Notes under the pieces: model-generated
Database searches by the model: none
What the model was told of the DNA's origin: nothing
What the model saw: the letters and a program-made list of their open reading frames with translations, nothing else
Program-made: the position numbers and the translations under genes
DNA from: Erwinia rhapontici
GTDB taxonomy: Bacteria; Pseudomonadota; Gammaproteobacteria; Enterobacterales; Enterobacteriaceae
Direction: 5' to 3'
Assembly (NCBI RefSeq): GCF_012271765.1
Contig: NZ_VRKO01000016.1
Coordinates: 558,001-622,000, forward strand
DNA length: 64,000 bases
Shown: positions 51,368 through 62,880 of the stretch, piece by piece
How the letters are laid out: each line of letters opens with the position of its first letter
Position numbering within the stretch: position 1 is the first letter of the stretch

Positions 51368-54300
51368 ATGATCCCACAGATTTCCCAGGCACCGGGTCTT
51401 GTTCCGTTGGTGCTGAGTTTTTTGGATGCCTTAAAACAGGATGGTTTTACTGGCGACACAGCGACAAGCTATGCCGACCGTCTGATTATGTCCACCGACA
51501 ACAGTATCTATCAACTGTTGCCCGATGCGGTTATTTTTCCCCGATCCACGGCTGATGTGGCACTGATTGCACGCCTTGCGGCAGACAGCCGCTTCGATTC
51601 CCTGACCTTTGCGCCACGCGGTGGCGGCACCGGCACCAACGGGCAGTCACTCAATCAGGGTATTGTGGTGGATATGTCGCGCCATATGAAGCGCATTCTG
51701 GATATCAATGTCGAAGAGGGGTGGGTAAAAGTTGAAGCTGGCGTCATAAAAGATCAGCTCAATGATTACCTGAAACCTTTTGGCTACTTTTTCTCCCCGG
51801 AACTGTCCACCAGTAACCGCGCCACACTTGGCGGCATGATTAACACGGATGCCTCAGGCCAGGGATCGCTGGTGTACGGCAAAACCTCCGATCATGTGCT
51901 GGGACTGAAAGCGGTCCTGCTGGGGGGAGAGGTGCTGGATACGTATGCGATGCCCGTCAGCGAAGCGGAAATACGCGCGCAGGCACCTGGTGCGGAAGGT
52001 AATATCTATCGTGTGGTGCTGGACCGCTGCCGTGAGCAGCGTGACGTAATCATCGACAAATTCCCTAAACTTAACCGTTTTCTCACCGGTTACGACCTGC
52101 GTCATGTGTTGAGTGACGATCTGCAACAGCTGGATCTGACGCGCATTTTATGTGGCGCTGAAGGCACGCTGGCGTTTATCGCCGAAGCCACCCTGGATAT
52201 CACTCCGATCCCAAAAGTGCGGCGGCTGGTGAACATTAAATATGACTCCTTTGACTCTGCGCTGCGCAATGCGCCATTTATGGTGGAGGCCAAAGCGCTG
52301 TCGGTCGAAACCGTTGATTCTAAGGTGCTGAACCTTGCCCGTGAAGACATTGTCTGGCACTCCGTCAGTGAACTGATTACGGATATTCCTGACAAAGAGA
52401 TGCTTGGCCTGAATATGGTGGAGTTTGCTGGCAACGATAAATCCCTGATCGACAGCCAGGTGGAATCGCTGTGCCAGCGACTTGAAACGTTAATGTCACT
52501 GCGCGAGGGCGGGGTCATTGGCTATCAGCTCTGTGATGACGTTTCCGGTATTGAGCGTATCTACGGGATGCGCAAAAAAGCCGTGGGGCTGTTGGGGAAT
52601 GCCAAAGGGCGTGCCAAGCCGATTCCGTTTGTTGAAGACACTTGCGTGCCGCCGCAGAACCTCGCTGACTATATTGTCGATTTCCGTGCACTGCTCGATG
52701 GGCATAACCTCAGTTATGGCATGTTTGGCCATGTGGATGCCGGGGTGCTGCACGTGCGCCCTGCGCTGGATATGTGCGACCCGCAGCAGGAGATGCTGAT
52801 GAAACAGATCTCTGATGAAGTCGTGGCCCTGACAGCGCGTTATGGCGGCCTGCTGTGGGGGGAGCACGGGAAAGGATTCCGCGCGGAGTACAGTCCGGCG
52901 TTCTTTGGCGAGGTGCTGTATAACGAATTGCGCCGCATTAAAGCCGCCTTCGACCCTGCCAACCGTCTGAATCCGGGTAAAATCTGTGCACCGCTGGGCG
53001 TCGACGACCCGATGCTCAAAGTCGATGCAGTGAAACGTGGCACGTACGATCGCCAGATCCCGGTTAACGTTCGGACTGACTGGCGTGGCGCGATGGAGTG
53101 TAACGGCAACGGCTTATGCTTTAACTTTGATGTGAAAAGCCCGATGTGCCCGTCAATGAAGATCACCAGCAACCGCATGCATTCACCGAAAGGGCGTGCC
53201 ACGCTGACGCGCGAATGGCTGCGTTTGCTGGCCGAGCAGGGCGTAGATCCACTGGTGCTTGAGCAGCAACTGCCGTCAAAAGGAATCAGTCTGCGCGGTA
53301 TGATCCAGCGGACCCGCAACAGCTGGCAGGCCAAACGCGGGCAGTATGATTTTTCCCACGAGGTGAAAGACGCGATGTCAGGCTGCCTGGCCTGTAAAGC
53401 GTGTTCAACCCAATGTCCGATCAAAATCGATGTTCCTGGTTTCCGCTCACGCTTTTTACAGCTCTATCACACGCGCTACCTGCGTCCGGCCAGTGACTAT
53501 CTGGTCGCAACGGTGGAGAGCTATGCGCCGCTGATGGCAAAAGCGCCAAAGGCCTTTAACTTCTTTTTACGTCAGCCGTGGGTCAAATCGCTCAGCAAGC
53601 GCCATATAGGTATGGTCGACCTGCCGCTCTTATCGTCACCGACGCTGAAGCAGCAGCTGGCCGGTCATCGGGCATCGGGCACGACGCTGGAAGATCTCGA
53701 ACAGATGAGTGCTGAACAGCGTGCGCGGGCTGTGCTGGTGGTTCAGGACCCGTTTACCAGCTATTACGAAGCACAGCTGGTGGCCGACTTTGTGCAACTG
53801 ATTGAAAAGTTGGGCTTCACTGCTGTGGTACTGCCGTTCTCGCCGAACGGCAAAGCGCAGCATATTAAGGGCTTCCTGCAACAGTTTGCGCGTACCGCAC
53901 AGAAAACTGCTGATTTCCTCAATCGTGTGGCGCAGTTGAAGATGCCGCTGGTGGGTGTCGATCCGGCGCTGGTGCTCTGCTACCGCGATGAGTACAAGCA
54001 GGTACTGGGTGATAAACGGGGGGATTTCCATGTGCAGTTAGTCCATGAATGGCTGCATACTGCGCTGGCGACGCGTGATGCCCAGCCCGCAGCAGAAGGT
54101 GAATCCTGGTATCTGTTTGGCCACTGCACCGAGGTCACTGCGCTGCCCGGCTCGATTAAACAGTGGGAAACGATCTTTGCCCGCTTTGGTGCCAGGCTGG
54201 AAAATGTCAGCGTGGGTTGCTGCGGCATGGCCGGGACTTACGGGCATGAAGCAAAAAACCTGGAAAACTCGCTCGGGATTTATGCGCTCTCCTGGCAAAA

Positions 54301-54424
54301 TGCCCTGCAAAAACTGCCGCGTCAGCGCTGTCTGTCGACCGGCTATTCCTGCCGCAGTCAGGTGAAACGTATTGAAGGTAGCGGTATACGCCATCCTCTG
54401 CAGGCATTACTGGAGATCCTGTAA
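51368..54424 (+). CDS. ydiJ: FAD/Fe-S oxidoreductase YdiJ (D-2-hydroxyglutarate dehydrogenase-like)
   Basis: This 1018-residue protein equals E. coli YdiJ in length. Order: FAD-binding PCMH-type domain (about 45-260, [28 protein letters not shown] in pieces), FAD-oxidase C-terminal domain with [12 protein letters not shown] and [15 protein letters not shown], a ferredoxin-like region with [12 protein letters not shown] (from Cys673), and a CCG-type end with [11 protein letters not shown]. Homologues oxidise D-2-hydroxyglutarate or D-lactate. menI overlaps its stop (TAATG). Confidence 0.93.
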   Translation: MIPQISQAPGLVPLVLSFLDALKQDGFTGDTATSYADRLIMSTDNSIYQLLPDAVIFPRSTADVALIARLAADSRFDSLTFAPRGGGTGTNGQSLNQGIVVDMSRHMKRILDINVEEGWVKVEAGVIKDQLNDYLKPFGYFFSPELSTSNRATLGGMINTDASGQGSLVYGKTSDHVLGLKAVLLGGEVLDTYAMPVSEAEIRAQAPGAEGNIYRVVLDRCREQRDVIIDKFPKLNRFLTGYDLRHVLSDDLQQLDLTRILCGAEGTLAFIAEATLDITPIPKVRRLVNIKYDSFDSALRNAPFMVEAKALSVETVDSKVLNLAREDIVWHSVSELITDIPDKEMLGLNMVEFAGNDKSLIDSQVESLCQRLETLMSLREGGVIGYQLCDDVSGIERIYGMRKKAVGLLGNAKGRAKPIPFVEDTCVPPQNLADYIVDFRALLDGHNLSYGMFGHVDAGVLHVRPALDMCDPQQEMLMKQISDEVVALTARYGGLLWGEHGKGFRAEYSPAFFGEVLYNELRRIKAAFDPANRLNPGKICAPLGVDDPMLKVDAVKRGTYDRQIPVNVRTDWRGAMECNGNGLCFNFDVKSPMCPSMKITSNRMHSPKGRATLTREWLRLLAEQGVDPLVLEQQLPSKGISLRGMIQRTRNSWQAKRGQYDFSHEVKDAMSGCLACKACSTQCPIKIDVPGFRSRFLQLYHTRYLRPASDYLVATVESYAPLMAKAPKAFNFFLRQPWVKSLSKRHIGMVDLPLLSSPTLKQQLAGHRASGTTLEDLEQMSAEQRARAVLVVQDPFTSYYEAQLVADFVQLIEKLGFTAVVLPFSPNGKAQHIKGFLQQFARTAQKTADFLNRVAQLKMPLVGVDPALVLCYRDEYKQVLGDKRGDFHVQLVHEWLHTALATRDAQPAAEGESWYLFGHCTEVTALPGSIKQWETIFARFGARLENVSVGCCGMAGTYGHEAKNLENSLGIYALSWQNALQKLPRQRCLSTGYSCRSQVKRIEGSGIRHPLQALLEIL

Positions 54425-54837
54425 TGGCAATCTGGCAGCGTGAAGCCACGCTTGAGCAGTTAAATCTGCGCAGTCAAAACACGATGGTGGACCATATTGG
54501 CATCCGTTTTACGGTGCTGGCGGAGGACCGAATTGAAGCGGTGATGCCGGTTGATCAGCGTACGCGCCAGCCGTTTGGTCTGCTGCACGGCGGAGCATCG
54601 GTGGTGCTGGCGGAGACACTAGGCTCAATGGCTGGGTATCTCTGCACCGAGGGTGAACAGCAGGTGGTTGGGCTGGAGATCAACGCCAATCATCTGCGGG
54701 CCGCACGGGAAGGCGAGGTCCGTGGTGTGTGCCGTTCTGTGCATCTCGGACGGCGTCATCAGGTGTGGCAAATAGAAATTTTCGACAACAATAATCGCTT
54801 GTGCTGTACGTCCCGCCTCACAACTGCTGTGATTTGA
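54424..54837 (+). CDS. menI: 1,4-dihydroxy-2-naphthoyl-CoA hydrolase MenI
   Basis: This 137-residue hotdog-fold thioesterase matches E. coli YdiI/MenI (136), with [18 protein letters not shown], where Glu64 is the catalytic residue. It releases 1,4-dihydroxy-2-naphthoate for menaquinone synthesis. Its ATG overlaps the ydiJ stop, so they are co-transcribed. A terminator follows. Confidence 0.95.
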   Translation: MAIWQREATLEQLNLRSQNTMVDHIGIRFTVLAEDRIEAVMPVDQRTRQPFGLLHGGASVVLAETLGSMAGYLCTEGEQQVVGLEINANHLRAAREGEVRGVCRSVHLGRRHQVWQIEIFDNNNRLCCTSRLTTAVI

Positions 54838-54842
54838 CCGAT

Positions 54843-54866
54843 AACCCCGCTTAATGCGGGGTTTTT
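54843..54866 (+). terminator. terminator after menI
   Basis: AACCCCGC-TTAAT-GCGGGGTT is a perfect stem followed by TTTT. It lies 6 bp past the stop. Confidence 0.9.
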
Positions 54867-54900
54867 CGCATCACTGGCACGCGGTATAATACTCTGAAGA

Positions 54901-55305
54901 TTACATTATCCACGACGCGTGCTTAACGAATTCGCTTTGCAACACGGTCGCTTTATCCCATTCGCCATTCATTGCCAGCTGATGACAGAGGTGACTCAGG
55001 GAGTGGCGTGCCAGTTGCCAGGCTTGCATCCGGAACAGGCGTTCGCGGTCGGTGTTGCTCAGCTCAACAACCAGTCGTTGATGGAGTTTTCCCAGCGCGT
55101 GAAGATAGCTTTGATCGTCGCCATTCAGCTGGCAGAGTTCGGCCATGTCGAGGCAGGTATCATTGAACTTACGCAGTTGTTCAATGGAACAGTCGGGCCG
55201 GTTTAACTTAGCCTGCGCCATGTAAAAGTCGACGGTGATATCACGTACGGAAAACGTGTACTCATCAATTTTATGTTGCAGCCACGCACTCATCGACAGA
55301 TTCAT
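54901..55305 (-). CDS. Uncharacterised Fur-controlled protein, Cys/His-containing
   Basis: I do not recognise this 134-residue protein. It is predicted mostly helical, soluble and without a signal peptide or membrane segment. It has four Cys (39, 51, 58, 107) and seven His, including a SLSHLCHQL cluster near residues 102-110. A promoter (-10 TATAAT at 55343-55348, minus strand) overlaps a Fur box, so it should be iron-repressed. It lies beside suf, where E. coli has the unrelated short ydiH. Metal, heme or regulatory binding is a guess only. Confidence 0.72.
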   Translation of the reverse strand: MNLSMSAWLQHKIDEYTFSVRDITVDFYMAQAKLNRPDCSIEQLRKFNDTCLDMAELCQLNGDDQSYLHALGKLHQRLVVELSNTDRERLFRMQAWQLARHSLSHLCHQLAMNGEWDKATVLQSEFVKHASWIM

Positions 55306-55321
55306 TACGGGTTCCAGTCGC

Positions 55322-55340
55322 GCTAATGATAATCATTATC
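55322..55340. promoter_or_regulatory. Fur box between the unknown ORF and sufA
   Basis: GCTAATGATAATCATTATC matches the 19-bp Fur consensus at 16 positions. It directly follows the -10 TATAAT (55343-55348, minus strand) of the unknown ORF, and it is about 355 bp from sufA, so its main target is the minus-strand gene. Confidence 0.85.
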
Positions 55341-55605
55341 ATATTATAACTGCGATATTATTCAATCGTAACGTGGGAATTTTTATTGATATACCTCACC
55401 TGTCAGAAAAATCGGTGATAACGATAACCGCGTCACGGTGAATAACGAGAATGAGTTAGAGAAAGTATTCGGTTTAGATAACAAAATATAAACATCTTAT
55501 TTTCAAACGCTTATCTTTTGAGACGATGCGTCTTTCAGGCAAAGCGCAATCTTTTTTACAGGGTCTAAACTTAGTCAAGAGTTCCCTAAAAGCACCTTTT
55601 GTCCT

Positions 55606-55631
55606 TTATCCCTGCAAAACAAGAGGTTGAA
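55606..55631. promoter_or_regulatory. IscR type 2 site upstream of sufA
   Basis: On the minus strand the site reads ACCTCTTGTTTTGCAGGG with AT flanks, agreeing with most positions of the IscR type 2 motif. It is about 65-90 bp before sufA. Apo-IscR activation of suf, as in E. coli, is inferred. Confidence 0.5.
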
Positions 55632-55696
55632 GTGATTCTGGTAATCACTAACATAGGGGCACTAGCCCGAAGGGCTATCGTATCGCGAGGTAAATT

Positions 55697-56071
55697 ATGC
55701 AATCAGCAAATCCTGCCACTTTTTCTCCGGATGAGTACATCTGGAAAGGGCTGACGCTTACTGACAGCGCAGCAAAGCAAATCATCAATCTGGCCGCAGG
55801 TGACCCTGAGATTAAGGGCCTGAAGCTGGGTGTCAAAACCTCTGGCTGTGCCGGATTTGGTTACACCATGGATATGGCGAAAGAATCGGCGGCGGATGAT
55901 TTGGTGTTCAGCCATAACGGTGCGTTGTTATTCGTGCCCCTGCAGGCGATGCCCTATATCGACGGTACGGAAGTGGATTTCGTGCGCGAAGGCCTGAACC
56001 AGATTTTCAAATTTAATAACCCTAAAGCTCAACACGCCTGCGGCTGTGGTGAGAGCTTTGGCGTTGAGTGA
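55697..56071 (+). CDS. sufA: Fe-S cluster carrier SufA
   Basis: This 124-residue A-type carrier has the three ligand cysteines in SGCAGFGY (Cys51) and ACGCGES (Cys115, Cys117). It transfers clusters from SufBCD to target proteins. GAGG precedes the ATG. It is first in sufABCDSE, and its TGA lies five bases before the sufB ATG. Confidence 0.96.
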   Translation: MQSANPATFSPDEYIWKGLTLTDSAAKQIINLAAGDPEIKGLKLGVKTSGCAGFGYTMDMAKESAADDLVFSHNGALLFVPLQAMPYIDGTEVDFVREGLNQIFKFNNPKAQHACGCGESFGVE

Positions 56072-56076
56072 ACCCT

Positions 56077-57570
56077 ATGTCTCGTAATACTGAAGCATCT
56101 GACGATGTACAGGTTTGGGAAGGCAGCCCTCAGAACTACAAAGAAGGCTTCTTTACCCAACTGCAAACCGAAGAGTTTGAACACGGCATCAATGAAGATG
56201 TGGTGCGCGCAATCTCGGCTAAACGTAACGAACCTGAGTGGATGCTGGAATTCCGCCTGAAGGCCTTCGCTGCATGGCTTGAAATGGAAGAGCCACACTG
56301 GCTGAAAGCCAACTACAAAAAGCTGGATTATCAGGATTACAGCTACTATTCCGCGCCGTCCTGCGGCAACTGTGATGACAGTTGTGCCTCTGAGCCAGGT
56401 GCCACACAGGCTTCAGGAACCGATGCGCCCAACTACCTGACCCAGGAAGTGGAAGACGCCTTTAAACAGTTAGGCGTACCGGTACGTGAAGGCCAGGAAG
56501 TGGCCGTAGATGCGATCTTTGACTCCGTCTCCGTATCGACTACCTATCGCGATAAGCTGGCGAAAGAGGGCATTATCTTCTGTTCGTTCGGTGAAGCCAT
56601 CCACGAGCACCCGGAGCTGGTTCAACAGTATCTGGGCACCGTTGTTCCGGCAAATGACAACTTCTTCGCCGCGCTGAACTCAGCGGTGGCCTCTGACGGG
56701 ACTTTCGTTTACATCCCGAAAGGGGTGCGCTGCCCGATGGAGCTGTCGACGTATTTCCGTATTAACGCGGCGAAAACCGGCCAGTTTGAACGCACCATTC
56801 TGATTGCCGATGAAGGCAGTTACGTGAGCTACATCGAAGGCTGTTCAGCGCCGGTCCGTGACACCTACCAGCTGCATGCGGCGGTGGTGGAAGTGATCAT
56901 CCACAAAGATGCGGAAGTGAAATACTCCACGGTGCAAAACTGGTTCTCCGGTGGCGACTCCGAGGGCGGTATCCTGAACTTCGTCACCAAGCGTGCACTG
57001 TGTGAAGGGGCGAACAGTAAGATGTCCTGGACGCAGTCGGAAACCGGTTCTGCAATCACCTGGAAATACCCGAGTGTGATCCTGCGCGGTGATAACTCGA
57101 TTGGTGAGTTCTTCTCTGTCGCGCTGACCAGCGGACGCCAGCAGGCTGATACCGGCACCAAGATGATCCACATTGGTAAAAACACCAAGTCAACCATCAT
57201 CTCTAAAGGTATCTCTGCTGGCACCAGCCAGAATACCTATCGCGGCCTGGTGAAAATCATGCCAACCGCCACCAATGCGCGTAACTTTACCCAGTGTGAC
57301 TCGATGCTGATTGGTGCGGAATGCGGTGCACACACTTTCCCGTATGTGGAAGTGCGTAATAACACCGCACAGTTAGAGCATGAGGCCACCACATCACGTA
57401 TTGGTGAAGACCAGCTGTTCTACTGCCTGCAACGCGGGATCAGCGAAGACGATGCGATTTCTATGATTGTTAACGGTTTCTGCAAGGATGTCTTCTCAGA
57501 GCTGCCGCTGGAATTTGCAGTGGAAGCGCAGAAACTGTTGGCCATCAGCCTCGAACACAGCGTGGGCTAA
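56077..57570 (+). CDS. sufB: Fe-S assembly scaffold SufB
   Basis: This 497-residue protein matches E. coli SufB (495): [14 protein letters not shown] start, [49 protein letters not shown] in pieces, and the C-terminal [20 protein letters not shown]. It builds Fe-S clusters in the SufBC2D complex. ATG at 56077 was preferred to the GTG at 56068, which overlaps the sufA stop. Confidence 0.96.
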   Translation: MSRNTEASDDVQVWEGSPQNYKEGFFTQLQTEEFEHGINEDVVRAISAKRNEPEWMLEFRLKAFAAWLEMEEPHWLKANYKKLDYQDYSYYSAPSCGNCDDSCASEPGATQASGTDAPNYLTQEVEDAFKQLGVPVREGQEVAVDAIFDSVSVSTTYRDKLAKEGIIFCSFGEAIHEHPELVQQYLGTVVPANDNFFAALNSAVASDGTFVYIPKGVRCPMELSTYFRINAAKTGQFERTILIADEGSYVSYIEGCSAPVRDTYQLHAAVVEVIIHKDAEVKYSTVQNWFSGGDSEGGILNFVTKRALCEGANSKMSWTQSETGSAITWKYPSVILRGDNSIGEFFSVALTSGRQQADTGTKMIHIGKNTKSTIISKGISAGTSQNTYRGLVKIMPTATNARNFTQCDSMLIGAECGAHTFPYVEVRNNTAQLEHEATTSRIGEDQLFYCLQRGISEDDAISMIVNGFCKDVFSELPLEFAVEAQKLLAISLEHSVG

Positions 57571-57620
57571 CCTACGCACAGCATTGATATGGTGCCGGAA
57601 AGCACTACGAAGGAAACCTT

Positions 57621-58367
57621 ATGTTAAGCATTAAAGATTTACAGGTCAGCGTTGAAGACAAAGCTATCCTGCGTGGATTGAATCTTGAAATCAAACCGGG
57701 CGAAGTTCACGCCATCATGGGGCCAAACGGCTCAGGGAAAAGTACCCTTTCTGCCACTCTGGCAGGGCGTGAAGATTATGAAGTCACCGGCGGCTCCGTG
57801 GAGTTTAAAGGTAAAGACCTGCTGGAACTGGCCCCGGAAGATCGTGCCGGTGAAGGCATCTTTATGGCTTTCCAGTACCCGGTTGAGATCCCTGGCGTCA
57901 GTAACCAGTTCTTCCTGCAAACCTCGGTTAACGCGGTGCGCAAATACCGTGAACAGGAAGCGCTGGACCGTTTTGATTTCCAGGACTTCATTGAAGATAA
58001 GATTCAGCTGCTGAAAATGCCTGAGGATCTGTTGACCCGCTCCGTCAACGTTGGTTTCTCCGGCGGTGAAAAAAAGCGTAATGATATTCTGCAGATGGCG
58101 GCGCTTGAGCCGGATCTGTGCATCCTGGATGAGACGGACTCCGGTCTGGACATCGATGCCCTGAAAATCGTGGCAAACGGGGTTAACAACCTGCGTGATG
58201 GCAAACGTTCATTCATCATCGTCACGCACTACCAGCGTATTCTTGACTACATCCAGCCGGACTTCGTCCATGTGCTGTATCAGGGCAAAATTGTGAAATC
58301 AGGTGATTTCTCACTGGTTAAACAGTTGGAGGAGCAAGGCTATGGCTGGCTTACCGACCAAGAGTGA
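57621..58367 (+). CDS. sufC: Fe-S assembly ATPase SufC
   Basis: This 248-residue ABC-type ATPase has Walker A GPNGSGKST (34-42), signature FSGGEKKR and Walker B LCILDETDSGLDIDAL. It drives SufBD. AAGGA precedes the ATG. The last 26 bp overlap sufD in another frame. Confidence 0.97.
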   Translation: MLSIKDLQVSVEDKAILRGLNLEIKPGEVHAIMGPNGSGKSTLSATLAGREDYEVTGGSVEFKGKDLLELAPEDRAGEGIFMAFQYPVEIPGVSNQFFLQTSVNAVRKYREQEALDRFDFQDFIEDKIQLLKMPEDLLTRSVNVGFSGGEKKRNDILQMAALEPDLCILDETDSGLDIDALKIVANGVNNLRDGKRSFIIVTHYQRILDYIQPDFVHVLYQGKIVKSGDFSLVKQLEEQGYGWLTDQE

Positions 58368-59622
58368 TAACGCGCTGCAACAGTGGCATCACCTGTTTGA
58401 AACGCGTGGTGAAAGCCGTTCGTTGCAGGCTCAGCAACACTGGCAGCAGCTGCTGCGCTTAGGCCTGCCTACGCGTAAGCAGGAAAATTGGAAATACACG
58501 CCGCTGGACCAGCTGCTGGGCCATCAGTTTGTGCTGCCTCAGCCTGCTGAACTAAATACAGACGCTATCGACGACGTGGCACTGGCGATTGATGCTGTGC
58601 GCCTGGTGTTTGTTGATGGACGTTTTGCACCGGCCCTGAGTGACAGTGAGTATGACCTGTTCGCCATTCAGGTGACTCAGGCCGCGGAACGTCGCGAGTT
58701 GAGTGCGCCAATTCAGCCCGAAGTGTTCCTGCATCTGACAGAAAGCCTGGCAGAGGAAGTGACGACCATTCAGTTGGCACGTGGTAAAGCAGCAGCACGT
58801 CCCCTTTACCTGCTTCACATCAGCAGCGGCAGTGCGGCAGGCGAGATGAACACCTCTCACTATCGTCACCATCTGGTGCTGGAAGAAGCGTCGGAAGCGA
58901 CGGTGATTGAGCATTACGTCACGCTTAACGCCTCAACGCACTTTACCGGTGCGCGTTTCACCGCCGATGTGGGCAATAACGCGCAGCTGACGCACTACAA
59001 CCTCTGCTTCGAAGATCAGAGCAGCTATCACTTCTCACATAACGACCTGATGCTGGGCCGTGATGTGCGCGTGCAGAGCCACAGCTTCCTGCTGGGGGCG
59101 GGTCTGACCCGTCACAACACCAGCAGCAAACTGGAAGGCGAGGGCAGCGACCTGGTGATCAACAGCCTGATGCTGCCGCTGGACAAAGAAGTGTGTGACA
59201 GCCGCACCTATCTTGAGCACAACAAAGGCCATTGCCAGAGCCGTCAGCTGCATAAAACCATTGTGCGTGACCGTGCCCGTGCGGTGTTTAATGGTCATAT
59301 TAAAGTGGCCAAGTATGCGCTGAAAACTGACGGTCAGATGAGTAACAACAACCTGTTACTGGGACGTCTGGCAGAAGTGGATACCAAACCGCAGCTGGAA
59401 ATCTACGCTGATGACGTGAAATGCGGTCATGGTGCGACGATCGGTCGTATTGACGAAGAGCAGATGTTCTATCTGCGTTCTCGTGGGATCGACGAAGCCG
59501 CCGCACAGCGCATGATTATCTATGCGTTTGCCGCTGAATTAACCGAAGCCATTTCTGATGAAACGCTGAAAGAAGCCGTGATGCAGCGCATCGCGCAGCG
59601 TTTCCCTGGAGGCCTGCAATGA
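58342..59622 (+). CDS. sufD: Fe-S assembly protein SufD
   Basis: This 426-residue SufB-like beta-helix protein starts [20 protein letters not shown], as in E. coli. The ATG at 58342 lies inside sufC, with GGAGG about 11 bases upstream. The conserved end [26 protein letters not shown] is present. It forms SufBC2D and is implicated in iron acquisition. The stop overlaps the sufS start. Confidence 0.95.
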   Translation: MAGLPTKSDNALQQWHHLFETRGESRSLQAQQHWQQLLRLGLPTRKQENWKYTPLDQLLGHQFVLPQPAELNTDAIDDVALAIDAVRLVFVDGRFAPALSDSEYDLFAIQVTQAAERRELSAPIQPEVFLHLTESLAEEVTTIQLARGKAAARPLYLLHISSGSAAGEMNTSHYRHHLVLEEASEATVIEHYVTLNASTHFTGARFTADVGNNAQLTHYNLCFEDQSSYHFSHNDLMLGRDVRVQSHSFLLGAGLTRHNTSSKLEGEGSDLVINSLMLPLDKEVCDSRTYLEHNKGHCQSRQLHKTIVRDRARAVFNGHIKVAKYALKTDGQMSNNNLLLGRLAEVDTKPQLEIYADDVKCGHGATIGRIDEEQMFYLRSRGIDEAAAQRMIIYAFAAELTEAISDETLKEAVMQRIAQRFPGGLQ

Positions 59623-60839
59623 GTTTTGACCTGGCCCGCGTTCGGGCGGAGTTTCCGCTGCTGGCGCGCGAGGTCAACGGGCAACCGCTGGCCTATCTCG
59701 ACAGTGCGGCCAGTGCGCAAAAGCCGCGGGCAGTCATTGACGCAGAAAGCCGCTTTTATGAACATGGCTATGCCGCCGTGCACCGGGGTATTCACACGCT
59801 GAGTGCGGAAGCCACCACGGAAATGGAAAATGTGCGCACTCAGGCCGCACAGTTCCTCAATGCGGCTTCAGCGGAAGAGATCGTCTTCGTTAAAGGCACC
59901 ACAGAAGCGATCAATCTGGTCGCTAACAGCTGGGGCGGCAGCCAGTTGCAGCCGGGCGACAACATCATCATTACGGAGATGGAGCACCACGCGAATATCG
60001 TGCCGTGGCAGATGGTGGCACAGCGCACCGGCGCTGAAGTGCGCTTTATCCCACTGACTGCTAACGGTGAGCTGGATATCGCTCAGTTACCTGTATTGAT
60101 GGACAGCCGTACCCGCCTGCTGGCGGTGACGCAGGTCTCTAACGTGCTGGGAACTGAAAATCCGGTGAAAGCGCTGGTCGCGCAGGCGAAAGCCGCAGGC
60201 GTGGTTACGTTGATCGACGGTGCGCAGGCCGTGATGCATCACCAGGTCGACGTCCAGGATCTGGACTGCGATTTTTATGTTTTCTCCGGGCACAAACTTT
60301 ATGGCCCGACCGGCATTGGCATCCTGTATGGCCGTAAGGCACTGCTGGATCAGATGCCGCCGTGGGAAGGGGGCGGGGCGATGATTGCTACCGTCAGCCT
60401 GACCAAAGGCACCACCTTTGCTGCGGCTCCATGGCGCTTCGAAGCGGGGTCACCGAATACCGGGGCGATTATCGGTCTGGGTGCTGCCATCAAGTGGGTC
60501 AGCGATCTGGGGCTGGATGTGATTGCCGAACGTGAACAGCAACTGATGCGCTATGCACTGGATAAACTGGCCGCAGTGCCGGATCTGGTGATTTATGGCC
60601 CGCAGCAGCGCGCTGGCGTGATTGCGTTCAACCTGGGTAAGCACCATGCTTTTGATGTTGGCAGCTTCCTGGACCAGTATGGCATCGCGATACGTACCGG
60701 TCATCACTGTGCCATGCCGTTAATGCAGCATTACGAGGTACCTGCCATGTGTCGTGCCTCGTTTGTTCTGTATAATAGCGAAGAAGAAGTGGACCGACTG
60801 GCCGCCGGTTTAACACGTATTCACCGTTTGCTGGGTTAA
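59619..60839 (+). CDS. sufS: Cysteine desulfurase SufS
   Basis: This 406-residue class V aminotransferase equals E. coli SufS in length. The PLP lysine is Lys226 in [17 protein letters not shown], and the persulfide cysteine is Cys364 in TGHHCAMP. It takes sulfur from cysteine and hands it to SufE. It overlaps sufD by 4 bp; a 67-bp spacer with a palindromic repeat separates it from sufE. Confidence 0.97.
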   Translation: MSFDLARVRAEFPLLAREVNGQPLAYLDSAASAQKPRAVIDAESRFYEHGYAAVHRGIHTLSAEATTEMENVRTQAAQFLNAASAEEIVFVKGTTEAINLVANSWGGSQLQPGDNIIITEMEHHANIVPWQMVAQRTGAEVRFIPLTANGELDIAQLPVLMDSRTRLLAVTQVSNVLGTENPVKALVAQAKAAGVVTLIDGAQAVMHHQVDVQDLDCDFYVFSGHKLYGPTGIGILYGRKALLDQMPPWEGGGAMIATVSLTKGTTFAAAPWRFEAGSPNTGAIIGLGAAIKWVSDLGLDVIAEREQQLMRYALDKLAAVPDLVIYGPQQRAGVIAFNLGKHHAFDVGSFLDQYGIAIRTGHHCAMPLMQHYEVPAMCRASFVLYNSEEEVDRLAAGLTRIHRLLG

Positions 60840-60863
60840 GTTTCAACCCGCACCGACCCGCAG

Positions 60864-60883
60864 GGGCGAGGCATGCCTCGCCC
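60864..60883. repeat. 20-bp palindromic repeat between sufS and sufE
   Basis: GGGCGAGGCATGCCTCGCCC is a perfect palindrome of the GGCATGCC-centred family, inside the suf operon. It could form an mRNA hairpin between sufS and sufE. Confidence 0.85.
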
Positions 60884-60906
60884 TTTCGTTTTTAAGTGAG
60901 GAAGCA

Positions 60907-61329
60907 ATGGCAACTCTGCCAGATAAAGACAAGCTGGTACGTAACTTCAATCGTTGCGCTAACCAGGAAGAGAAGTATCTGTACATCATTGAGCTGGGTG
61001 CGCGCCTGTCGGGCGAGGCGGAAACCCTCCAGCAGCCGGAAAACATCATTCCGGGCTGTCAGAGTCAGGTGTGGATTGTCGTCGACACCGATGAAACAGG
61101 CTGTGTTCGCCTGCAGGGCGACAGCGATGCCGCGCTGGTGAAAGGGTTGATTGCCATTGTCTTCGCGCTGTACCAAAAGATGACGCCGCAGGAAATCGTC
61201 GATTTCGATGTCCGCCCCTGGTTTGCCGACCTTTCACTGACGCAACAATTAACGCCGTCCCGTTCTCAGGGACTGGAAGCAATGATTCGTGCCATTCGTA
61301 AGAAAGCGCTGATTCTTACTCAGCCTTGA
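60907..61329 (+). CDS. sufE: Sulfur acceptor/activator SufE
   Basis: This 140-residue protein matches E. coli SufE (138), with the persulfide acceptor in [10 protein letters not shown] (Cys51). It accepts sulfur from SufS and passes it to SufB. GAGG precedes the ATG. It is the last suf gene, followed by a terminator. Confidence 0.96.
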   Translation: MATLPDKDKLVRNFNRCANQEEKYLYIIELGARLSGEAETLQQPENIIPGCQSQVWIVVDTDETGCVRLQGDSDAALVKGLIAIVFALYQKMTPQEIVDFDVRPWFADLSLTQQLTPSRSQGLEAMIRAIRKKALILTQP

Positions 61330-61347
61330 ATTGCTACACTTCTCGGT

Positions 61348-61379
61348 AAGCACCCCGCCAGGCTACAGTGGGGTGTTTA
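61348..61379 (+). terminator. terminator after suf
   Basis: CACCCC (61351-61356) pairs with GGGGTG (61370-61375), extended by flanking TAA/TTTA. It is 22 bp past sufE. Confidence 0.6.
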
Positions 61380-61468
61380 CACATCCAGATACCGGTTACG
61401 GGGGGATTTATCGTCCGCCATAAGCGAGTCAGGTTGTGTATCTATCCATTCATAACCGAGAAATGCGC

Positions 61469-62500
61469 ATGAAACTTTTTTACCGCTTTGCCGGGATCTC
61501 TGTTCTTACCTTTCTTGCCGGGATGCACGCCGTTAGCGCAACCGAGTATCCGCTTCCTCCCGACAACAGCCGCCTGATTGGTGAGAACACCACTTTTGTC
61601 GTGCCCAATGACGGGCAGCCGCTGGAGTCCGTGGCAGCCAAATACAAAGTGGGCCTGCTGGGCCTGCTGGAAGCCAATCCCGGTACCGACCCCTGGTTGC
61701 CCAAAGCGGGTTCACAGCTGACCATTCCAACGCAGATGCTACTTCCTGATACGAAACGTGAAGGGATCGTTGTCAACGTGGCTGAACTGCGCCTCTACTA
61801 CTATCCCAAAGATGAAAACAAAGTGATCGTCTATCCCATCGGTATTGGTCAACTGGGGGCGAATACCCCGGCAATGGTCACCAGCATCAGCCAGAAAATC
61901 CCCAATCCAACCTGGACACCCACTCCTAATATTCGTAAGCGCTACGCGGCTGAAGGTAAGACGCTGCCGGTAACCGTACCCGCAGGGCCGGATAACCCAA
62001 TGGGGCTGTTTGCGCTGCGTCTGGCTTACGGTAAGCAGCACTATCTGATCCACGGTACTAACGCTGATTTTGGTATTGGCATGCGCGTCAGTTCAGGGTG
62101 CATCCGTTTGCGTCCGGACGATATCGAAGCACTGTTTAACAGCGTTCCTAAAGGCACGCGCGTGCAGATCATCAATCAGCCAGTGAAATACGCGGTTGAA
62201 CCGGACGGTAAGCGTTATCTGGAAGTGCATCAGCCGTTATCGCATAGCGAAAAGGACGACCCACAAACCATGCCGATTGCACTGACGGTGGCTGCTAAGA
62301 AGTTCATCAACAGTGATGCCAGCGATCGGGTAGTCATCAAAGCGGCGATTGAACGCAGAGCAGGGATGCCAGTGCTGGTCAACGAGGGTGAGAAAGTCGA
62401 TGGTAACCGTGAGTTGCCTGTTAACGAGGATAAACAGCATCCTGCTGCTTCGGAGGGCAAATCTGCACCAGTAACTAGTATTGGAGCTGGCGGGGCTTAG
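61469..62500 (+). CDS. ldtE: L,D-transpeptidase LdtE (YnhG)
   Basis: This 343-residue protein has a signal peptide (about 1-24, ending AVSA), a LysM-like segment (about 36-88), and a YkuD catalytic domain with HGTNADFGIGMRVSSGCIRL, which holds the catalytic Cys. It resembles E. coli YnhG, which forms 3-3 crosslinks in peptidoglycan. The C-terminal tail is longer than in E. coli. ATG at 61469 was chosen for its spacing from GAGAA; an ATG lies two codons earlier. Confidence 0.92.
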   Translation: MKLFYRFAGISVLTFLAGMHAVSATEYPLPPDNSRLIGENTTFVVPNDGQPLESVAAKYKVGLLGLLEANPGTDPWLPKAGSQLTIPTQMLLPDTKREGIVVNVAELRLYYYPKDENKVIVYPIGIGQLGANTPAMVTSISQKIPNPTWTPTPNIRKRYAAEGKTLPVTVPAGPDNPMGLFALRLAYGKQHYLIHGTNADFGIGMRVSSGCIRLRPDDIEALFNSVPKGTRVQIINQPVKYAVEPDGKRYLEVHQPLSHSEKDDPQTMPIALTVAAKKFINSDASDRVVIKAAIERRAGMPVLVNEGEKVDGNRELPVNEDKQHPAASEGKSAPVTSIGAGGA

Positions 62501-62562
62501 AATCGTTTACAGGGCGTTTTAGACGGGGTTGGACGCATGGTGGAAGACTCCGGATAACAGGC

Positions 62563-62590
62563 AAAAAAAATGGCGCACAATGTGCGCCAT
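62563..62590 (-). terminator. terminator after lpp
   Basis: ATGGCGCACA (62570-62579) pairs with TGTGCGCCAT (62581-62590). On the minus strand the stem runs into TTTTTTTT, 17 bp past the lpp stop. Confidence 0.93.
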
Positions 62591-62606
62591 TTCATTACCA
62601 GAACTC

Positions 62607-62855
<249 letters not shown>

Positions 62856-62880
62856 CTAGATTAAGTTAATCTCCATGTAG

